Assembly (NCBI GenBank): GCA_963767635.1
Contig: CAVYEM010000001.1
Location: 1,426,001-1,490,000, forward strand
Direction of reading: 5' to 3'
Length of the DNA: 64,000 nucleotides
Source of the DNA: CAVYEM01 sp963767635
GTDB lineage: Bacteria; Vulcanimicrobiota; Vulcanimicrobiia; Vulcanimicrobiales; Vulcanimicrobiaceae
The position numbers and the translations under genes were made by a program. Below are positions 58,617 to 64,000 of this stretch, piece by piece (position 1 is the stretch's first letter; the number at the start of each line of letters is the position of its first letter). The notes under the pieces were generated by a model that made no database searches, was not told where the DNA came from, and was given only the letters and a program-made list of their open reading frames with translations.

Positions 58617-58895
58617 TCATACGATCTTGAACACCTGATCGAGGTTCAAGATCGTAAGAATCCGTGCCATTCGAGGAGCAACGTGCATCAAACACAGCTG
58701 TGTCCCGGGCTTGCGCCGTCTCCATTGCTGCAGTTTGCCAATCATAACGCCGAGAGAGCCGCAATCCAGATGCTCCGTCGTCGAGAGGTCGAGAATGACG
58801 TCGCTGTGCGGCTCTACCGAGCCTAATTCAGCCTTCAGCTCCGCCGTCCGGAAAACGTCGTAGTAACCGCCGTGGAGCGTGAAAGGGTTCGTCAT
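58617..58895 (-). CDS. STAS-domain protein (anti-anti-sigma-like)
   Basis: 92 residues from MTNPFTLHGGYYDVFRTAEL. STAS pattern: DVILDLSTTEHLDCGSLGVM, then HVAPRMARILTILNLDQVFK. The position usually held by the phosphorylatable Ser/Thr is in LDCGSLG. Partner kinases are not in the window. Upstream, an 18-bp GTCTTGAGTTTCCTCACC is duplicated in tandem (58936-58971). Confidence 0.78.
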   Translation of the reverse strand: MTNPFTLHGGYYDVFRTAELKAELGSVEPHSDVILDLSTTEHLDCGSLGVMIGKLQQWRRRKPGTQLCLMHVAPRMARILTILNLDQVFKIV

Positions 58896-59124
58896 GCGTA
58901 ACGACGGCGTGATGCGGTTGTGCAATGGAGCCAAGGTCTTGAGTTTCCTCACCGTCTTGAGTTTCCTCACCGACGTGACAAGCAGCAAACTGCGACCGAT
59001 TATAAAGGGAGCCCCGGAGAGAGTTCGGCCAGATAGCGTACATACGTCAGGGTCCAAAAATGTGGACATCCTGAAGAGCCGTTCCGGCGTAAGCGTTCCA
59101 GCGACGCACATTGGCCAAGCATAC

Positions 59125-59153
59125 TTGGCTAACTGAACTACACATGATAGACT
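59125..59153 (+). promoter_or_regulatory. Sigma-70-type promoter for vapBC
   Basis: TTGGCT, a 17-bp spacer and TAGACT, ending 5 bp before the vapB ATG, so the mRNA would be nearly leaderless. 58972-59124 shows no gene. Confidence 0.6.
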
Positions 59154-59158
59154 AAGGC

Positions 59159-59403
59159 ATGAAGATGGTGAACATGCACGAGGCGAAGACGAGCTTTCCG
59201 GGCTCGTCCGAAGTCTCCGTGAAGGCACAGAGCCTGAAGTGATCATTGCAATCGACGGCGTTCCGGCCGCGCGTCTAACGCCATATGTCGGTGCTTTTCG
59301 CCGGGTGCTCGGTGTAGATAGCGGCCTGATAGAGATCGCCGACGACTTCGATGGGCAGAACGCCGATATAGCCGCCCTTTTTGAAGCAAACGGCACCGCT
59401 TGA
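59159..59403 (+). CDS. vapB: Phd/VapB-type antitoxin, one apparent frameshift
   Basis: MKMVNMHEAKTSF then, after one lost base at AGCTTTCC (about 59205), GLVRSLREGTEPEVIIAIDG, VPAARLTPYVGAF and IADDFDGQNADIAALFEANG. Typical Phd layout: N-terminal DNA-binding part and acidic tail. 81 residues once corrected. Overlaps vapC by TTGA. Confidence 0.8.
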
Positions 59404-59792
59404 GACTGCTGCTTGATACGCATGCTTTTTTATGGTCGGCGGCGTTTCCGGAAAAACTTTCAAAGCGCGCCAGGAGCGCAATAGAGAACTCCTCTAACGA
59501 GGTTTTTGTTTCGGCTGCGGTGGGCTGGGAAATTGCGATTAAGCATGCCCTGGGAAAGCTCCAAACCCCGGGTGAACCCGGAATCTATGTGCCCGCGCGC
59601 ATTCGAACCTTAGGATTCAAGCCATTATCGATTTCGTTGGGGCACGCTCTGGCGGTTCGCACGTTGCCGAATCACCATAACGATCCGTTCGATCGCATCA
59701 TGGTCGCGCAGGCTCAGGTCGAAGCGCTCACGCTCGTAACGCACGATCCGATCGTCCTGAAGTATCCGGTAAGCACGCTCGAAGCCGCGTAA
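59400..59792 (+). CDS. vapC: VapC-family PIN-domain toxin
   Basis: 130 residues from a TTG start overlapping the antitoxin stop. PIN residues: LLLDTHAFLWSAA (Asp), SAAVGWEIAIKHALGKLQTP (Glu), HHNDPFDRIMVAQAQ (Asp pair) and LVTHDPIVLKYPV (Asp). Complete. Followed by a terminator hairpin. Confidence 0.93.
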   Translation: MRLLLDTHAFLWSAAFPEKLSKRARSAIENSSNEVFVSAAVGWEIAIKHALGKLQTPGEPGIYVPARIRTLGFKPLSISLGHALAVRTLPNHHNDPFDRIMVAQAQVEALTLVTHDPIVLKYPVSTLEAA

Positions 59793-59804
59793 GAAAAGCG
59801 GGCT

Positions 59805-59837
59805 GCCTCACCCATGGCGTGATGTCATCGGTGAGGC
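59805..59837. terminator. Hairpin between vapC and the cupredoxin lipoprotein
   Basis: GCCTCACC/GGTGAGGC 8-bp stem with a 17-nt loop between convergent genes; it could end transcripts from both sides. Confidence 0.55.
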
Positions 59838-59843
59838 GGCGCG

Positions 59844-60800
59844 TTACTGGACGACTACGGTGCCTATCATGTTCTCCGTGTCGTCGTGGAAGAGGCAGTG
59901 ATAGGTGTAAGTGCCCGGCTTAGTCATCGTCAGACTGAAGCTTTGGCCGCCAAATAGCGGACCCGAATTCACCAGAGTCGTGCCGTCGTACGTATTGCCT
60001 CCGGAAGGCGGCGAGAACGGATTCATGGTGGGGAACGTCGCTCCTACGGGTGCAAACGTAACGGTGTGCGGTAAGTTGCTGTCCAGATTCGTCCAAGTAA
60101 TGGTGGTCCCGGCTGCGACGGTAACGCTTGTATCCGACAGCGAGTCACCGTCAAGGAACCGCACGACGCTCGCTGCGCTCATGGGAGGCGAGCCGTGCCC
60201 CGGCGATATTCCCGCGACAAGGTGCGTACCGCCGGCTGCGTACGGGAACGTGGCGACGGCATCGATTGCGCTCTTCAAGTCCGTCGCAATCGTCGTGGAT
60301 TTTAGCGTCGTCAATTGCGAAGGGGAAAGCGGATACGGCGTGCCGGCGGGCGCAACGACGACCGTCCCGACCATTTCACCGTGAACCAGACAGTAATACT
60401 TGTACGTGCCCGCTTTCGGAAACGTGAGCGTGTACGTCTTTCCGCCAAGAAGAAAACCGGAGCTGGTGTACGTGCTCCCGTCATACGCAATGCCTCCTGC
60501 CGGCGCGGCCGCACTGGGATCGCTCGCCGGGGGCGGTGAGGCCCTTGGGCCCAAAAACGTGACGGTGTGCGGCTCGCCGGCCGGATATTGCCACTGTATG
60601 GAATCACCGGCGTCAATGGTTATCGTGGATGGATAGAAGTGGAGCGCTTGCAGCGCTTCGTTTTGGTCCGACGCGCCGGCTTGCGCCGCCCAGGTAGCCG
60701 GCTGCTGCTGTGGAGGACCTGGATTCGGGTTGTTTGTGCCGCCACCGCAACCGGCCAGCAGCAACGCGGCTGCGCAGGCGACGTAGATCAACTGCTTCAT
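59844..60800 (-). CDS. Lipoprotein with two cupredoxin domains
   Basis: 318 residues from MKQLIYVACAAALLLAGC (lipobox), then a Pro/Gln linker. Each of two repeats has type-1 copper ligands: His in GEPHTVTF plus Cys/His/Met in YYCLVHGEM, and His in NLPHTVTF plus Cys/His/Met in YHCLFHDDTENMIG. Domains are joined by a helical linker (TIATDLKSAIDAVATF). Likely a surface electron carrier or copper protein. Divergent from the regulator at 60892. Confidence 0.88.
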   Translation of the reverse strand: MKQLIYVACAAALLLAGCGGGTNNPNPGPPQQQPATWAAQAGASDQNEALQALHFYPSTITIDAGDSIQWQYPAGEPHTVTFLGPRASPPPASDPSAAAPAGGIAYDGSTYTSSGFLLGGKTYTLTFPKAGTYKYYCLVHGEMVGTVVVAPAGTPYPLSPSQLTTLKSTTIATDLKSAIDAVATFPYAAGGTHLVAGISPGHGSPPMSAASVVRFLDGDSLSDTSVTVAAGTTITWTNLDSNLPHTVTFAPVGATFPTMNPFSPPSGGNTYDGTTLVNSGPLFGGQSFSLTMTKPGTYTYHCLFHDDTENMIGTVVVQ

Positions 60801-60891
60801 GGAGGGCAGCATACCGGGTCGCGCGTCTAAAAAGCGTCTAACAATGGCGCGGGGCCGGCTCCAAACGCGCCGAAGGAACGCGATCGGTGGT

Positions 60892-63800
60892 ATGCCGGAA
60901 AAGACGTTTCGAATCTATTTGTTCGGGGAGCCGCGGTTTGAAGCCGGCGGCGCAGCACACGTTTTTAAGGCGCCTCCCAAAACGCTGCCGCTGCTGACGT
61001 ATCTGCTGCTGCATCGCCGCGGCGCCGTCCCACGCGAAAAGCTGGCCGCCACGCTGTGGCCCGACTCGGATCAGGCTGCCGCGTATTCTAATCTCCGGCG
61101 TCATTTGCATTACTTGGCAAAGGCGCTGCCGCCGGAGAACGCAGTGCCCTGGCTGAGTGCGACACCGAAGGCAATTGCATGGAACGCGGAAAGCCCGTAC
61201 TGGCTCGACGTCGAGGCCTTCGAAGCCGAAATCCAAGAGCGCGCCATGCGCGCGCGAGCGGTCCGTTTATATAGCGGTGATTTGTACGAGCGGTGCACCG
61301 AGGAATGGATCGACTTTGAGCGTGAGCGCCTGCGCACGCTGCAGCTGTCGGCGCTTGCGAAGCTGTGCGCGGACGCCCGCGAGCGCTGCGCGTATGTGGA
61401 AGCGCTGCAGTACGCGCAGTCTGATGCTCTGGGCCGATCCGTGGCGAGAAGACGCGTTGCGCGCGATCATGGAGACGCGCATGCTGCTTGGCGACCGTGC
61501 CGGCGCAGTGGCGGAATACGAGCGGTTTGCATCGCGGCTACGCAGCGAGTTGCAGACGGAACCGCTGGACGAAACGATCCAAGCGTACGAGCGAATGCGG
61601 TGCTTGGCCAAGGCGCCGGTTTCCCGGGCAACCGAAAGCGAACCGGCAGTGACTCTCGTGGGCCGGCATAACGAGTTGGCAACCTTGCGCGATGAATGGC
61701 AGCGAGCGGCACGCGGCGAGGGCCGCGCCATATTCGTGGGCGGCGAAGCCGGCATCGGCAAAACGACGCTCGTGCAAGCTCTGCGCGAGATCGTCGCCGG
61801 AGGCGGCGGCGCCGTCCTGAGCGGATCAGCAACTACGCATGAGGAGAACGCGTATGCGGCGCTCGCCGGAGTCGCCCACACGCTGGGAGCCGACATCTTT
61901 GCGCCCGTCGGAAACGAAGACGCGCGACTGCGCACCTTCGAGGCGTTTGCGGACCTGCTCGAGCAGCGCGCGCGGCAAACAGCGGTGCTCGTCGTCATCG
62001 AAGATCTGCATTGGGCCGGACTTGCAACGTTCGATTTGCTTCGCTACTTGATATTGCGACTCGCGCAGGTCCCGGTGCTCTTCGTGGGCACCTATCGCGA
62101 GTTCGAAGTAGGAAGCGTGCATCCGTTGCGCGCGCTGCGCCGTCAATTGGCAAAGACCCGCCGCTGCACGAATATGGCGCTGAGCACCCTCAGTCGTGAC
62201 GACGTCCGCGCCCTGGCATGCTTCTGCGCAGGCCGCTCGCTCGGTGACGAGCTGACCCAACGTATCTACGAGCGCAGCGACGGCAATCCGCTCTTCGTCG
62301 TCGAGCTGGTGCGCGAACTGCGTGCGAACGGTCCCGAACGTGTGCCATCTTCCATCAGCGAGATTGTGAACGATCGCCTGAGCCGCTTGAACGAAGCGGC
62401 GCGTTCCATGCTGCAAACCGCCGCCGTTGCCGGATCTACACCCTCGGTCGAGTTGCTGGTACATGTCACCGGCATGCGGGAGGCTGACGTTTTGCTGGCG
62501 CTGGACGACCTAATGACCTCCCATTTCTTGCGCCAAGACGCGGGAGATCAGTTCACCTTCGTTCATGACGTCATTCGAGAGGCGATCTACGAAGGAATGC
62601 GCAGTGAAACCGTGCGCTCCACACACGCTCGCGTCGGCCTTGCTCTGCACGCGATGCATCCCGGCAACGCGTTCAACGGGATCGCCGCAACCGCAGCGTG
62701 GCATTTTGAAAACGGCGGCCTGCCGGAGGCAGCGGTGAACGCCTATTCGACCGCAGCCGAGCATGCGGTGGCGGTCTATGCGCTGGACGAAGCGCAACGG
62801 TATGCGCGCAAAGCGTATGAAGGTACGGGCGATCGACGCGTTCGCTTTCACGCGCTGCGCACGCTGGAATTCGTTGCCGGCTCACGCGCCGCCGGCGACG
62901 CGCAGCGAGCGTACATCGACGAATTGCTTACGCTTAGCGAAGGCTTAGGATCGGCAGAGCGCGCCGACGCACTGATACGCGCCACCGACTTTTCCGCCGG
63001 CCAATCGGCGCAAGCGCAAGGTGACGCGCTCGCGCGTTTGGAGCAGTTCGTTCAAAATACCCCGGCATATGCGACCGCATACTTTCTTCGCCTGGGCGAG
63101 TACTTCAGCCGCGTCGGTGAGGTGCGCCAAGCCAAGCATGCGCTGCAGCGTGCGTTGGACGACCTGTCCATGACGCACGATGTCGAAGCGCTTTTGCGCT
63201 GCCTGACCGCATTGTATGTCGCAACGCTAAGCAGCGGTGATCCGATTGAAGACCTTCAGGAACGTGTGCAGCAGGTCGGCGCAAAGATCGAGCGCAACGC
63301 AGACGATCGCATCAGCGCCCGCTTGGCGTTCATCCATGCAGGAGCGCTGCTCGATCGCGATCCCGAGGCGGCATACGAGGTCTCCGAAAGAATGCTGGAG
63401 CACGCGCGAAGTGCCGGCGATTTCTGGCTCGAAGCGCTTGCCCATCGCTCGATCGGCGCATGCGCCACGCGGCGAATGTTGATTACGGATGCGCAGCGCC
63501 ATCTGCGCGTTTCCGCCGACCTCACGCTGATGGCGGGACGGCTTCGCGATTTGGCGCGCGTGCGCAGTTGGCAAATCATGGTGGAGAATCGCGCCGCGAA
63601 TTTCGCTGCCGCGTCTGCGTTCGGACAAGAAGGGCTGGAGGCTGCCCAAGCCTGCGGTGCCATCGACGTGGCGGCATCTATTCTGGCCAATCTGTCAAAC
63701 ACCGCCGTATGGGCCGGCGACCTGACCTCGGCCGAAAGACTCGATTCGGGAATCGCTGCGCCTGGGCGAAGAGCGCGGATACGCGCAACCCAGCGTGCTG

Positions 63801-64000
63801 AGTTTGCTCGGTGAAGTCCTGATCGGCAGAGGGGAACTTCGCACCGGCGTGTCGCTTATCGAGCGTGCTCGGGACAGCAGCTCGCCGCAGGACGATTCCC
63901 TCGGTGCGCTCAGAGTTCATTATCCGGTCTTGCTCGGGCTGGCGTATTTGGCGATGGAGCGCCAAGATGAAGCGCGCAGTTGCGCGTTGGTCATTCGTTC
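60892..64000 (+). CDS. BTAD-ATPase-TPR transcriptional regulator (AfsR/SARP-like), two apparent frameshifts, runs off the window
   Basis: The start at 60892 gives MPEKTFRIYLFGEPRFE, the usual opening of an OmpR-type winged helix in SARP proteins (PPKTLPLLTYLLLHRRGAVP, KLAATLWPDSDQAAAYSNLR). A BTAD helical domain follows, frameshifted near 61430 into LMLWADPWREDALRAIM. Then comes an AAA ATPase with P-loop GGEAGIGKTT and Walker B VLVVIEDLHWAG, then long TPR-like repeats. Near 63741 an extra base moves the frame, after which IRESLRLGEERGYAQPSVLS continues to the edge. An ATG at 60844 is the alternative start. It resembles the ATPase/TPR half of the GGDEF regulator at 5.8 kb. Confidence 0.85.

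Overview
This is a 64 kb chromosomal window from a GC-rich bacterium. The best guess is a deep-branching, Eremiobacterota/WPS-2-like or related uncultured lineage. That guess rests on weak traits: a Thermus-type isocitrate dehydrogenase, a vitamin-B12-dependent ribonucleotide reductase, several AfsR/SARP- and GGDEF-type ATPase regulators, Gly/Pro-rich lipoproteins, and intergenic arrays of the CTTCGACAGGCTCAG type. No rRNA or marker-gene comparison could be made. At least a dozen clear genes, including clpX, serA, hppD and nrdJ, read correctly only after a one-base shift. Many of these shifts are therefore probably assembly indels (for example from a long-read assembly) rather than inactivating mutations.

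Layout: (1) 0-5 kb holds a lipoprotein running off the left edge, then tig-clpP-clpX on the minus strand behind tRNA-Leu and tRNA-Gly. (2) 5-9.6 kb holds a GNAT acetyltransferase, a CAP-domain protein, a very large GAF-GGDEF-ATPase-TPR regulator and a decayed nucleotidyltransferase pair. (3) 9.7-10.3 kb is a five-tRNA cluster (Lys-CTT, Lys-TTT, His, Arg, Pro). (4) 10-15.4 kb holds rdgB, lepA, yggT, an M23 peptidase and the SRP RNA. (5) 15.4-29.6 kb is mainly catabolic: M3 peptidase, PEBP and CDGSH proteins, then tyrosine/homogentisate degradation (hmgA, fahA, hppD and a conserved unknown gene), followed by deoC, an aldehyde dehydrogenase, an EgtB-like enzyme, a peptide-type solute-binding protein and icd. 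(6) 29.6-34.4 kb holds a six-hairpin glycosidase, a repeat-rich block and a secreted sedolisin. (7) 34.4-43.5 kb holds a ferritin-like protein, a histidine phosphatase, serA, a half-length aldehyde dehydrogenase, an EAL protein, tRNA-Ser, a 132-bp tandem array, a cupredoxin/phosphoesterase/sigma/anti-sigma operon, aroE and yqeG. (8) 43.6-48 kb is nrdJ with a 180-residue mini-intein, preceded by two NrdR-like boxes.

From about 48.4 to 59.8 kb the character changes to an accessory island. It holds toxin-antitoxin modules (a fused HicB-HicA, two readable VapBC pairs, the remnant of a third, and a DUF6036-type nucleotidyltransferase pair), single small genes, and several genes reduced to N- plus C-terminal pieces. 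An imperfectly palindromic repeat of about 52 bp, with the core CTTACCGGTAAAG, recurs through it. The clear copies lie downstream of plus-strand genes, in the same orientation, and often just before a terminator-like hairpin. This looks like a gene-cassette arrangement but lacks the classical integron attC core motifs. It is the most promising candidate here for an undescribed system.

The window ends with a dual-cupredoxin lipoprotein divergent from a BTAD-ATPase-TPR transcriptional regulator that runs off the right edge.
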